Positions 1 to 5,783 are shown, counted from the stretch's first letter. The stretch is 10,260 bases of DNA from an uncultured Desulfovibrio sp. (GCA_910587035.1 CAJUMQ010000043.1:1-10260); one strand, 5' to 3'. The notes: a model not told the origin generated them from the letters alone. Made by a program: numbers and translations.

Positions 1-322
1 TAATATCATCAGATATTATTGATGAATTATCTGTGATTGTTATAAATGTACCTAGTTTACTCATACCACTCAAAAAATTGTCTGCGATAAAGGAATTTCC
101 AATTTTTTCAAAATAATCCTTGGCATTAATTGGATCAGACGTAATATATTCGAAATGGGATTCTTCGATATAACTTGCAGAAATTTTTTGTGCAACGTCA
201 GAGAGAGAAACAATATCCTTACTTTTATTAGCAAAGGATTTTTTTGTCTCGGCAGTCTTTTGCATAACGGATGCAATCTGGTCTGTATAGTTATTATTGG
301 TATAGGCGGTTATAGCATCCAT
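1..322 (-). CDS. Partial hypothetical protein (N-terminal 107 residues), cut by the left edge
   Basis: An open frame begins at ATG 322 and runs without a stop to base 1, so only the first 107 codons are seen. The start is supported by AAAGGA seven bases upstream and by a -24/-12-type promoter at 376-391. The protein starts MDAITAYTNNNYTDQ and is rich in Ser, Thr, Asn and Ile. It has no hydrophobic signal peptide. Around residues 36-45 it has DIVSLSDVAQ, which matches DTVSISDAAM in the 173-aa protein at 2530-3051 and DTLQLSLQAQ in the 563-aa protein at 6468. This shared motif and the shared promoter type make it a likely member of the same co-regulated set. I do not recognise the family, and the C-terminal part is outside the window. 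Confidence 0.8.
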   Translation of the reverse strand, partial: MDAITAYTNNNYTDQIASVMQKTAETKKSFANKSKDIVSLSDVAQKISASYIEESHFEYITSDPINAKDYFEKIGNSFIADNFLSGMSKLGTFITITDNSSIISDDI

Positions 323-375
323 GATATTATCCTTTATGCTTGCATGAGTAAAAATTTCCTTATGCGCCTAATATA

Positions 376-391
376 TGCAAAAAATGTGCCC
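376..391 (-). promoter_or_regulatory. Sigma-54-type (-24/-12) promoter for the gene starting at 322
   Basis: Read on the minus strand the site is GGGCACATTTTTTGCA. It differs from the sigma-54 consensus TGGCAC-N5-TTGCA only at the first base, and has the required GG-N10-GC spacing. The start codon lies 53 bases beyond the element, and the leader contains AGGAAATTTTTACTCATGCA, close to the leaders of the other minus-strand genes. Confidence 0.65.
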
Positions 392-420
392 TGTTTGGAA
401 TTGCATGCGAGAATGTGAAA

Positions 421-801
421 ATGGATATTCCAGCGACAACGGATAAAATTTAGAGGGCACGTTTTGCCCATTATGCAGATACACGGGCGCATATCACCAT
501 AGAGGATTTTTCACGGGTTGACGCCATGATTGCCTTGCAGATGCGGGCCAATGGCTATTCGCCAGAAGCTGTGATGGCAACTATTATGCATTGCGCTCCC
601 CAAATACGGGCAGAGAATCAAAGGCGGCGTGACTGGCAAGGATATGCTGCTAGAACTATAAATTACGCTTTTGGTTATGCTGGGGACAGGGATTTGCATA
701 GATATGAACGATATTTAGTGAAGTGGGCTAAAATTGAAAACGCCAGCCACATAACTGGCGTACAGACGGATTTTTCCCGACTGCAAAGAAGATTGCGCTA
801 A
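421..801 (+). pseudogene. Remnant of the C-terminal part of a conjugative relaxase/primase-type protein
   Basis: The frame from 421 reads MDIPATTDKI, hits TAG at 451, and continues as RARFAHYADTRAHITIEDFS and then VDAMIALQMRANGYSPEAV. The part from ATG 526 to 801 is 91 codons long. From memory, the pattern of a short helical segment with 'R..G.s.e.v...i..caP.iR', then 'RDW..YA.RT..YA...AGD', resembles the C-terminal region of plasmid and ICE relaxase/TraI-like or primase large proteins. The peptides include RRRDWQGYAARTINYAFGYA and GDRDLHRYERYLVKWAKIE. No relaxase or primase catalytic domain is present, and the in-frame TAG separates conserved-looking sequence. I therefore call it decayed. 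No convincing ribosome site precedes 526. A short protein translated from 526 cannot be excluded. Confidence 0.55.
740..761 (-). terminator. Possible minus-strand terminator hairpin
   Basis: ACGCCAG and CTGGCGT form a perfect 7-bp stem with an 8-base loop. On the minus strand it is followed by TTTC, a weak T-run. It lies inside the plus-strand relaxase remnant, so it may be a chance inverted repeat. Confidence 0.3.
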
Positions 802-828
802 AAATCTGATTGACCAATTAATCAACTT

Positions 829-912
829 GAGCCTGTGCCCCTCCAGTTTTTCCTCAACCTCATTACGCAGATAGCCAGCACAGCGTAAATGCGGGGCTAT
901 GGCCTCATCCAG
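829..912 (-). pseudogene. Small fragment related to the neighbouring relaxase/primase remnant, inverted
   Basis: The minus-strand frame encodes LDEAIAPHLRCAGYLRNEV followed by EEKLEGHRL. It aligns by eye with VDAMIALQMRANGYSPEAV of the plus-strand remnant: (L/V)-D-x-x-I-A-x-x-(L/M)-R-x-x-G-Y-x-x-(E)-x-V. A similar peptide, LHLRCADYPR, is encoded on the minus strand near 3330-3370. No start, ribosome site or complete domain can be assigned, so this is only a degraded coding fragment, with low certainty. Confidence 0.3.
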
Positions 913-934
913 CTTTGATAGTTGGAAAAACCTT

Positions 935-950
935 TTGCATAAATTTTGCA
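935..950 (+). promoter_or_regulatory. Sigma-54-like (-24/-12) promoter for the CATT leader and the 1269 gene
   Basis: TTGCATAAATTTTGCA matches TGGCAC-N5-TTGCA except for G to T in the -24 GG and C to T at the sixth base. The same variant, TTGCAT-N5-TTGCA, occurs at 5559 and 6367. In all three the block GAAAAATTTTCC (or a close variant) follows 26-27 bases later. The weakened -24 GG leaves open that this is an operator made of two TTGCA direct repeats 11 bp apart. Confidence 0.5.
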
Positions 951-1003
951 TTTTCCCAGGAAAGAGTTAAAATAGAGAAAAATTTTCCTTTCGGAAGGTG
1001 CCC

Positions 1004-1138
1004 ATGAACGCCCTGAATATTTTAAAAACTTCTCTCCATGCGCTTGGCAACCCGCCGCCATTTGCACGGTTTTTGCCATTCATTCATTCATTCATTCATT
1101 CATTCATTCATTCCGCGCACCGTCCGCTAGAAATTTAA
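1004..1138 (+). CDS. Leader ORF with in-frame CATT repeat (44 aa), possibly phase-variable
   Basis: ATG 1004 is preceded by GGAAGG with a five-base spacer. The ORF encodes MNALNILKTSLHALGNPPPF, then ARFLPFIHSFIHSFIHSAHR and PLEI. The FIHS repeats come from the (CATT)9 tract. Because the repeat unit is four bases, loss or gain of one unit changes the frame after the tract. With nine units translation stops at 1138, 26 bases before the hairpin at 1164. With eight units the end would be PRTVR. With seven or ten the frame would stay open to the stop at 1204-1206, past the hairpin. A homologous 40-aa ORF lies at 5628-5750. Translation is an inference from the ribosome site and from conservation of the ATG plus the GNPP.FARFLPFIHS core. 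No function is known. Confidence 0.5.
   Translation: MNALNILKTSLHALGNPPPFARFLPFIHSFIHSFIHSAHRPLEI
1077..1112 (+). repeat. Tetranucleotide microsatellite (CATT)9
   Basis: Nine perfect tandem CATT units lie inside the 1004-1138 leader ORF. The second copy, at 5701-5732, has eight units. Perfect tetranucleotide tracts of this length are typical substrates for slipped-strand mispairing. Confidence 0.95.
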
Positions 1139-1163
1139 ATTTAAATCCGATACCATTCCCGTT

Positions 1164-1184
1164 AGCCCGTTTAATCGGGCTTTT
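1164..1184 (+). terminator. Terminator-like hairpin in the leader (candidate attenuator)
   Basis: AGCCCG-TTTAAT-CGGGCT forms a 6-bp GC-rich stem followed by TTT and further T-rich sequence (CGTGTTT). It stands between the promoter at 935 and the start codon at 1269, so it would act on the leader transcript. It could instead simply end a leader-ORF transcript, with the 1269 gene having its own unrecognised promoter. Confidence 0.6.
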
Positions 1185-1268
1185 CGTGTTTCCTCTCGCA
1201 CCATAATATCCTCTCTATATGTACGTTTTTACTGTGCTTTTTAAAAATTTATATTCTGGAGTAAAGTG

Positions 1269-1748
1269 ATGATTGAATCAACTAGCATGATGTCAAGAAA
1301 TTTTGTTTCTCACGATGTTAATGAATCGAAATATAGTAAAGCCAGAGAAGCTGCGGCAAATGCACGGGGACAAATGTCCAACCGCCAAAACAGTATTTTA
1401 GCTGCTGGCATTGCGGCATGTGCAACATGCGATACTTTGGCTGAAAGAATTTTGGAAGGTAAAAAAGCTGCTCGCCGTATGGGTATGGATATGCAGCAGA
1501 ATGTATCTGAAAAATCAAAAGAAACTCTTGATAAACTAAAAGATAAAATTGAAGAAAGGACTGAAGAACTCAAAAATTCTGATTCTGAACACTTTAATTC
1601 AGAGCACGAATTTAATACACAGCCGGTAACTAATACAAATAATACACAAAAAGATGTACAGATACAGACTGCTCCCATTCAGAAAACTGATTCACAGCCT
1701 GTAACAACCCCTCAAGTGCTTCCTGGGGATATAGATATAGAAGTTTAA
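1269..1748 (+). CDS. Hypothetical protein, 159 aa
   Basis: The frame opens with GTG-ATG at 1266-1271. ATG 1269 is preferred because GGAG lies seven bases upstream. The protein begins MIESTSMMSRNFVSHDVNES with no signal peptide. Residues about 20-60 are Ala-rich and probably helical, with CATC near residue 52. Residues about 75-100 are strongly charged (Lys/Glu) and look like a short coiled coil. The C-terminal third is low-complexity Asn/Thr/Gln/Pro, ending GDIDIEV. The 70-aa protein at 5887, which has the same leader, ends NKIDSEV, so an I-D-x-E-V tail may be shared. I do not recognise the family. The duplicated leader suggests expression may depend on CATT repeat number. Confidence 0.8.
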   Translation: MIESTSMMSRNFVSHDVNESKYSKAREAAANARGQMSNRQNSILAAGIAACATCDTLAERILEGKKAARRMGMDMQQNVSEKSKETLDKLKDKIEERTEELKNSDSEHFNSEHEFNTQPVTNTNNTQKDVQIQTAPIQKTDSQPVTTPQVLPGDIDIEV

Positions 1749-1768
1749 ACAGTTATTACATCCTGTTT

Positions 1769-1815
1769 GCAAGCGGTTCAAATTAGGTTGATTTATTTGT
1801 TCCGCTTGCTTAATT
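1769..1815 (+). terminator. Possible terminator after the 1269 gene
   Basis: GCAAGCGG (1769-1776) and CCGCTTGC (1802-1809) are perfect 8-base complementary arms around a 25-base AT-rich loop. TTAATT follows. It lies 20 bases beyond the stop codon. The long loop and poor T-run make it a weak terminator candidate. Confidence 0.45.
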
Positions 1816-1929
1816 ATACAGTGGCATGACCACGCTAAGAAGATTGGTTAGGATTTGCCATTTACAAGCTAACTTATTGAAATATAAATATTAAATTTAT
1901 AAAAATCGCCTTCTACCCGCTTTAGTTAA

Positions 1930-1964
1930 CAAAACAAAAAGGCCAGCCCGTTGCATCACTGGCC
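1930..1964 (-). terminator. Intrinsic terminator of the 3051-2009 operon
   Basis: On the minus strand GGCCAG, a 12-base loop and CTGGCC are followed directly by TTTTTGTTTTG. It lies about 45 bases past the stop codon of the 160-aa gene, as expected for the end of this minus-strand operon. Confidence 0.75.
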
Positions 1965-2008
1965 AGCCTATGACAAAATTTATTTTGTTCTTATATATTT
2001 GATATAAT

Positions 2009-2491
2009 CTATACTTGTATTGATAAGCTCTTTTCAATTTCGTTCTTCAAATTATCATTTTTCATAAAATCATTAAAACTCTTTGAATCTCTATAATCAA
2101 CACCATGTTTCTCTAATAATGTATAAAATTCGTTCCATGCTCTTGAAATATTTTTTGATGCTTCAGACGAAATCCCTCCCCGCATATTCAGTGGGACTGT
2201 ACTGATATCGTTCACCCGTCCCTCGGCAACATCCGCAAGTGTAACAATATTATCTGAAATTTTTGGCATTTGAGCTAAGACGTTAGGTGGTATATAATAT
2301 ACATCCGCATCTTTATCTCCAAGAAATCCGTATTTAATATCATCTTTATTTTTTGTCTCAGCAATTCCAAAGTCTTTAGATGATAATTCTTCAACAGCTT
2401 TTCCAGGTTGATTTTTTCTCGTTTCAGGCAAAGAGTTGCATGAAGATTGAAAATTTGGATAAATACCACTCGAAATTGCCGAAATTGACAT
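2009..2491 (-). CDS. Hypothetical protein, 160 aa, second gene of a two-gene operon
   Basis: The frame has two ATGs, at 2506 and 2491. The ribosome site GGAGG at 2504-2500 overlaps the first and lies eight bases before the second, so translation most likely begins at 2491. The protein starts MSISAISSGIYPNFQSS, again Ser/Asn/Ile-rich without a signal peptide. The middle (about residues 70-95) has a hydrophobic run containing VYYIPPNVLAQMP. The C-terminal half is probably helical, with RAWNEFYTLLEKHGVDYRD, and the tail is KSLSIQV. The start lies 38 bases downstream of the FlxA-like gene stop with no promoter between, so the two are probably co-transcribed. It could be a partner of that protein or a cargo of the same export route. 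I do not recognise the family. Confidence 0.8.
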   Translation of the reverse strand: MSISAISSGIYPNFQSSCNSLPETRKNQPGKAVEELSSKDFGIAETKNKDDIKYGFLGDKDADVYYIPPNVLAQMPKISDNIVTLADVAEGRVNDISTVPLNMRGGISSEASKNISRAWNEFYTLLEKHGVDYRDSKSFNDFMKNDNLKNEIEKSLSIQV

Positions 2492-2499
2492 ATTATTAG

Positions 2500-2504
2500 C
2501 CTCC
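2500..2504 (-). promoter_or_regulatory. Ribosome binding site fixing the start at 2491
   Basis: GGAGG on the minus strand, with an 8-base spacer to ATG 2491. It overlaps the upstream in-frame ATG at 2506, which therefore cannot use it. Confidence 0.75.
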
Positions 2505-2529
2505 ATAATAAATTATATTTATTATATAT

Positions 2530-3051
2530 CTACATTGCTGTTAATATAGCCTTTTCAGTTTGCTTATATGCTGCAAGCTGAGATTGTAACTCACTTATTT
2601 CTTTCTGAATCTGACCTGCCATTGCCTCTTTTTCGGTATCTGGCAGGTTAGATTGCATGACAGATTCAAGCTGTTCAGTAAGGTCTTTTATTTTGCGTTC
2701 CAGTTCTGAAGCCTTTTTAGTAACTTTATCTATATCATCTGTTCCACTACTTCCATCAGTTACGGTATCGCCTTCTATGCTTTTTTGGGCATTGGTATCG
2801 CTATCTTCATTAAAGATACCTTTTCCCCTATATGAATTAAACTGCTTTTTAAACTGATCTAATAAATCATTTTCTGATGCTTCTTCATCAATATTTCCAA
2901 GTTTGGATTTAGTATAGGCTTCCATTGCCGCATCAGAAATTGAAACGGTATCAAATCCGGATTCTACAGAAAAATCCTTAACTTTCTTGGTCTGATGTTC
3001 ATTTGGCACATCAAATATATTATTTACTGAGTAATCATTTGATATAAGCAT
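2530..3051 (-). CDS. FlxA-like coiled-coil protein, 173 aa
   Basis: Two in-frame ATGs occur, at 3069 and 3051. AGGAG at 3062-3058 lies six bases before the second, and the 492-aa gene has the same arrangement, so 3051 is chosen. The N-terminus MLISNDYSVNNIFDVP is shared with MLISNYYAATDIFNP of the 492-aa protein. GFDTVSISDAAMEAY (about residues 32-46) resembles motifs in three other proteins here. Residues about 108-170 are a heptad-rich coiled coil including KKASELERKIKDLTEQLESV and GQIQKEISELQSQLAAYKQ with a TEKEA-type loop between. This is the pattern of the FlxA-like family, known from E. coli FlxA. That family's molecular role is poorly defined, and FlxA is co-regulated with flagella. 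First gene of an operon with the 160-aa protein. It has its own -24/-12 promoter at 3105-3120. Confidence 0.8.
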   Translation of the reverse strand: MLISNDYSVNNIFDVPNEHQTKKVKDFSVESGFDTVSISDAAMEAYTKSKLGNIDEEASENDLLDQFKKQFNSYRGKGIFNEDSDTNAQKSIEGDTVTDGSSGTDDIDKVTKKASELERKIKDLTEQLESVMQSNLPDTEKEAMAGQIQKEISELQSQLAAYKQTEKAILTAM

Positions 3052-3057
3052 AGGATT

Positions 3058-3062
3058 CTCCT
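3058..3062 (-). promoter_or_regulatory. Ribosome binding site fixing the start at 3051
   Basis: AGGAG on the minus strand, six bases before ATG 3051. The 492-aa gene has the same AGGAG-N6-ATG arrangement, leading in both to the conserved N-terminus MLISN. Confidence 0.75.
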
Positions 3063-3104
3063 GAAGCATAACTGCATAGTGAAATTTTTGCCTATTGGCA
3101 GTAA

Positions 3105-3120
3105 AGCATAACTTGTGCCA
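3105..3120 (-). promoter_or_regulatory. Sigma-54-type (-24/-12) promoter of the FlxA-like operon
   Basis: Read on the minus strand the site is TGGCACAAGTTATGCT. The -24 half TGGCAC is perfect, the -12 GC is present, and GG-N10-GC spacing is exact. A small inverted repeat, TGCC-AATA-GGCA, and AAAAATTTCAC follow in the presumed leader, as in the 5375-5390 promoter. Confidence 0.7.
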
Positions 3121-3168
3121 TAATATCTTTAACGGATAGGAATAAATAGATTATTGATATAACTAGAT

Positions 3169-3192
3169 GATTTTATTGTGAAAAATATTTAA
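3169..3192 (-). promoter_or_regulatory. Conserved AT-rich upstream box, copy 1
   Basis: On the plus strand GATTTTATTGTG plus AAAAATATTTAA matches 5440-5463 except for about three bases. Both copies start 49-50 bases upstream of the -24 end of their promoter. The constant position suggests an activator or DNA-bending-protein site, although shared ancestry of the two upstream regions would also explain it. Confidence 0.45.
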
Positions 3193-3780
3193 CTTTTATT
3201 CCTCAATCAACCACATAAAATGAACAACAGGGCAAAATTTTCCCTTCAGCACCTCTGTCACTCAAAATCTAGCACATCGCCGGTATTTGTCAGGGCTGGG
3301 CTGTATTCTTTGCATTTCCTCTTACACATCTTCGGGGGTAGTCGGCACAGCGCAGATGAAGCACAATGATCACGCCACCGCGTGATTTTTGCTTTTTCAG
3401 TTCGGCATGTCTGTGCCTGACCATTTAAGCATATGGAATAAGCGGTTAGTGCAGTTTCCAACTTTTGGAACTTGCTTCCCTCAAAATGTCCATACGTCTT
3501 TACCGCTATCAGCTATCAGCGCTCCAGGGCGAGCGTTGGCGCAGCCAGTCCTTGAAGCATTTGCAGGAATACTTGGATATTTTTGGCAGGGGTTCTCTTG
3601 TTTCGGCCAATGACTCAATCCACGGTATTTTTAGAACAAGTCTTCAACAATGCCCAACCCAATTGGGTATGTCTTTATTTGCCATCTCCAAATTGGAAAG
3701 TTGGTTCTTTCCCATTTCCCTCATAGTTGCTTCGCTATATATTATTTATTAAATTATTATTTAGCGATATAGGTTATACG
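3193..3780. other. Gene-poor interval with decayed coding traces
   Basis: No convincing gene is seen. Short open frames exist on both strands, but none has a ribosome site or recognisable motif. The best is a plus-strand stretch from 3486 encoding MSIRLYRYQLSALQGERWRS, which has no ribosome site. The interval contains the orphan terminator at 3369-3395, a minus-strand trace encoding LHLRCADYPR that resembles the fragment at 829-912, and a 12-base palindrome ACCCAATTGGGT at 3657-3668. Base composition in the first half is less AT-rich than in the flanking genes, consistent with mobile-element debris. Confidence 0.5.
3369..3395 (+). terminator. Orphan intrinsic terminator
   Basis: ATCACGC-CACC-GCGTGAT is a perfect 7-bp stem with a 4-base loop, followed by TTTTGCTTTTT. 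No plus-strand gene is recognisable upstream. It may mark the 3' end of a lost gene or of an unannotated small RNA. Confidence 0.65.
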
Positions 3781-3782
3781 AC

Positions 3783-3815
3783 AAAAAAGGCCATCCATTT
3801 TCTTATTGGATAGCC
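3783..3815 (-). terminator. Intrinsic terminator of the 492-aa RTX-like gene
   Basis: On the minus strand GGCTATCC and GGATGGCC form an 8-bp stem (one G-U pair) followed directly by TTTTTT. It begins about 27 bases after the stop codon at 3842. Confidence 0.75.
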
Positions 3816-3841
3816 ATAGTGAATTTGCTGTGCAACTACTT

Positions 3842-5320
3842 TTAGAGATATTTATCCATTGTCAATATAGTTTTTACAGGATCAAAATCAGATTGTTTTG
3901 TAAAACCGTATATATTTGAATTTTTTGATAATATTGTATTTAAAACTCGGAAAGATTTTGATTCCAAGCTTTGTGCCTCAATATTTGGGACTATTACATC
4001 AGATTCTGATACTGTGTTTTCGTCTGTTGCCGATTCTTCACTGTACAAATCTTCCTCAAGCTTATCCTTGGACATGATTACGCTTGATAGCATTGTATTA
4101 ATATTTATCGAATCATTATCATTTCCATTTATTAATAAACTGCGGAACATCGTTTCAATAGAAATTTCATTATCTCCATCACCGCCATCAATAACACTAT
4201 CAATAGCTGTGCCGACTTTTATTATGTCATTGCCATTCCCGCCGGATAAAAAGCCTTTGCCACGGCTCCAAAAAGCGCCAACATTTATACTATCATCACC
4301 ATCGTCGCCTGATATTTTTACATTACCGCCAGCAAATATTTGTGAAGTTGAAATATTGTCATCACCGGCTTCACCATAAATTTCTATATTCGCATAGCTA
4401 TCTCCGTTTATCTTTCCAGCTGTTATGCTATCGTTACCGCCTTTTCCATTAATCAATATGTTTTGGGCACCTGTTATATTGCCAAGTTTAATCCTGTCAT
4501 CGCCATCACCGCCATCTATCAAGATATTTACATGTGATGCATCGTCCATTTCCACACTATCATTGCCATCACCCAAATAAATATTTAGATTTTGCTTAAC
4601 TCCACCAGCAAGGATGACTTTATCATCACCATCACCAGCATCAATATTTGTATCTTTAGCAAAATTTATAATAATATCATTACCTGCGCCGCCACTTACT
4701 TCGGTACTATTCATATTTATTATAATATCATTCCTGTCTGTTCCCAAAAACGGATTTCCACCTTCTTCAATAGTAAGAATATTGCCATGAGAATCAAAGG
4801 TAGTTGTCGCATCTTGAGTAACCATTTGAATTTGTCCAAGATCATTTTTTGTAAAACGAACATTGGATGCTATATTAACAACTTCCAAAGATTGTTCATT
4901 CGGCGATGAAATCCTGACATTAATATTACCATCAGATGTTGGAATAATATTAACTGTAGTTCCGTCAGAAAGTGAAGCTGTCACAGGTTTTGATACACCC
5001 AAAAAATTATCTTTCGGGAGAGCGTTTTTTCCAAATACAGACATATCGGAATTTACTTTATTTTGTTGTTCAAGATAACCGATAAGGCTTTGTTTAATGT
5101 TTTTGGGCAAATCGCAATTAACTGAATTAGTTTTTTCTTCTAATTGGTTATCCTGGCATACTGACTGATCTTTAATATTGTGAGAAATATCGATATAATC
5201 AAAATTTACGCGATTAACTTCAGGCGAAGTTTTAGCTGGGGCAACTTGTATAACTTGATCAAGATTAACTTTTTGAGGATTAAATATGTCAGTTGCTGCA
5301 TAATAATTAGATATAAGCAT
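3842..5320 (-). CDS. RTX-like repeat protein with one repeat per about 20 residues, 492 aa
   Basis: ATG 5320 is preferred over ATG 5347 because AGGAG lies six bases upstream and the N-terminus MLISNYYAATDIFNP then matches the FlxA-like protein. Residues 1-110 are an unrecognised N-terminal region without a signal peptide, with DYIDISHNI near 41-49. Residues about 105-190 are beta-rich and align by eye with the same region of the 563-aa protein. Residues about 193-406 carry about ten nonapeptides of the calcium-binding RTX type, such as GGAGNDIII (210), GGDGDDRIK (270) and GGNGNDIIK (360), each separated by 18-24 residues instead of in tandem. This suggests a beta-solenoid with one calcium-type turn per coil. 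The last 85 residues are acidic, then end TILTMDKYL. RTX proteins are usually exported by type I systems. None is visible here, so the export route is unknown. It is a monocistronic unit with its own promoter and terminator. Confidence 0.85.
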   Translation of the reverse strand: MLISNYYAATDIFNPQKVNLDQVIQVAPAKTSPEVNRVNFDYIDISHNIKDQSVCQDNQLEEKTNSVNCDLPKNIKQSLIGYLEQQNKVNSDMSVFGKNALPKDNFLGVSKPVTASLSDGTTVNIIPTSDGNINVRISSPNEQSLEVVNIASNVRFTKNDLGQIQMVTQDATTTFDSHGNILTIEEGGNPFLGTDRNDIIINMNSTEVSGGAGNDIIINFAKDTNIDAGDGDDKVILAGGVKQNLNIYLGDGNDSVEMDDASHVNILIDGGDGDDRIKLGNITGAQNILINGKGGNDSITAGKINGDSYANIEIYGEAGDDNISTSQIFAGGNVKISGDDGDDSINVGAFWSRGKGFLSGGNGNDIIKVGTAIDSVIDGGDGDNEISIETMFRSLLINGNDNDSININTMLSSVIMSKDKLEEDLYSEESATDENTVSESDVIVPNIEAQSLESKSFRVLNTILSKNSNIYGFTKQSDFDPVKTILTMDKYL

Positions 5321-5326
5321 AGATTG

Positions 5327-5331
5327 CTCCT
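5327..5331 (-). promoter_or_regulatory. Ribosome binding site fixing the start at 5320
   Basis: AGGAG on the minus strand, six bases before ATG 5320, in the same geometry as the FlxA-like gene. The upstream in-frame ATG 5347 has no comparable site. Confidence 0.75.
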
Positions 5332-5374
5332 GTAGCTCCAGCTGCATAATGAAATTTTTGCCTATCGGCTGTAA

Positions 5375-5390
5375 AGCATAAAATATGCCT
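5375..5390 (-). promoter_or_regulatory. Sigma-54-like (-24/-12) promoter of the 492-aa gene
   Basis: Read on the minus strand the site is AGGCATATTTTATGCT, with GG-N10-GC spacing. The following sequence TTTACAGCCGATAGGCAAAA is almost identical to that after the 3105-3120 promoter, including a GCC-GATA-GGC inverted repeat. Confidence 0.6.
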
Positions 5391-5439
5391 TAATATTTAT
5401 AGCGGATTATGATATAGATAGTCATCCAAATAACATTCT

Positions 5440-5463
5440 GATTTTATTACAAAAAATATTTAA
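5440..5463 (-). promoter_or_regulatory. Conserved AT-rich upstream box, copy 2
   Basis: On the plus strand GATTTTATTACA plus AAAAATATTTAA matches 3169-3192, at the same distance (50 bases) upstream of the promoter. It is the best candidate in this interval for an activator-binding or bending site. The 5321-5627 stretch holds this box, two divergent promoters and the wide inverted repeat AGAGCAT (5520-5526) / ATGCTCT (5553-5559), and no gene. Confidence 0.45.
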
Positions 5464-5558
5464 ATTTTTACTGTCCTATAATTCACGTAAAAGGATTAAG
5501 GCGGTAAATTTTTCCATCCAGAGCATCTACGCCTTGCGGATACCTAGATTAAATGCTC

Positions 5559-5574
5559 TTGCATGTTTTTTGCA
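5559..5574 (+). promoter_or_regulatory. Sigma-54-like (-24/-12) promoter for the second CATT leader
   Basis: TTGCATGTTTTTTGCA is the same variant as at 935 and 6367. GAAAATTTTTCC follows 27 bases later, and the leader ORF ATG is at 5628. In copy 1 the promoter-to-ATG distance is the same to within one base. Confidence 0.5.
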
Positions 5575-5627
5575 TATAGCTTTTAAACCGAAACTAACTT
5601 GAAAATTTTTCCTGTCGGAAATTATCC

Positions 5628-5750
5628 ATGAACACCAATATACGTTCAAAAATAGTATTTTATTCATCTGGCAATCCGCCGCTATTTGCACGGTTTTTGC
5701 CATTCATTCATTCATTCATTCATTCATTCATTCCGCGCACCGTCCGCTAG
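5628..5750 (+). CDS. Leader ORF with in-frame CATT repeat (40 aa), second copy
   Basis: ATG 5628 has only a weak ribosome site (GGAA, 7-base spacer). The ORF encodes MNTNIRSKIVFYSSGNPPLF, then ARFLPFIHSFIHSFIPRTVR, and stops at TAG 5748-5750. It shares the core GNPP.FARFLPFIHS with the ORF at 1004-1138, but because this copy has eight CATT units instead of nine, the sequence after the tract is read in another frame. With seven or ten units the frame would stay open to the stop at 5824-5826, past the hairpin at 5784. The N-terminal 14 residues differ from copy 1. No function is known, and translation is inferred. Confidence 0.45.
   Translation: MNTNIRSKIVFYSSGNPPLFARFLPFIHSFIHSFIPRTVR
5701..5732 (+). 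repeat. Tetranucleotide microsatellite (CATT)8
   Basis: Eight perfect tandem CATT units inside the 5628-5750 leader ORF. The count differs from the nine units in copy 1. Confidence 0.95.
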
Positions 5751-5783
5751 AAATTTAAATTTAAATCCGATACCATTCCCATT

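Larger units (their letters stand above)
1046..1196 (+). repeat. Duplicated leader module, copy 1
   Basis: This 151-bp segment is nearly identical to 5670-5816 (147 bp). The length difference is one CATT unit, and the other differences are about five single-base changes. It contains the tetranucleotide tract, the AT-rich palindrome ATTTAAATTTAAAT (1133-1146) and a terminator-like hairpin. The genes downstream of the two copies are unrelated, so the regulatory module alone has been duplicated or conserved. Confidence 0.9.

Noticed and set aside
1077..1112. CATT tract as a CRISPR or iteron array.
   Set aside because: Units are only 4 bp with no spacers. It is a microsatellite.
1310..1678. Minus-strand open frame of 122 codons opposite the 159-aa gene.
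   Set aside because: A Ser/Leu/Cys-rich shadow of the Lys/Glu-rich plus-strand gene. The plus-strand frame has the ribosome site and leader.
3465..3752. Plus-strand open frame of 95 codons, and an overlapping one at 3389-3613, as genes.
   Set aside because: No ribosome site, no recognisable motif, and composition drifts into AT-rich non-coding sequence. Described only as part of the gene-poor interval.
4014..5078. Several plus-strand open frames opposite the 492-aa gene.
   Set aside because: They are antisense shadows of the regular repeat codons, with Ser/Pro/Ile-biased translations and no starts supported by ribosome sites.
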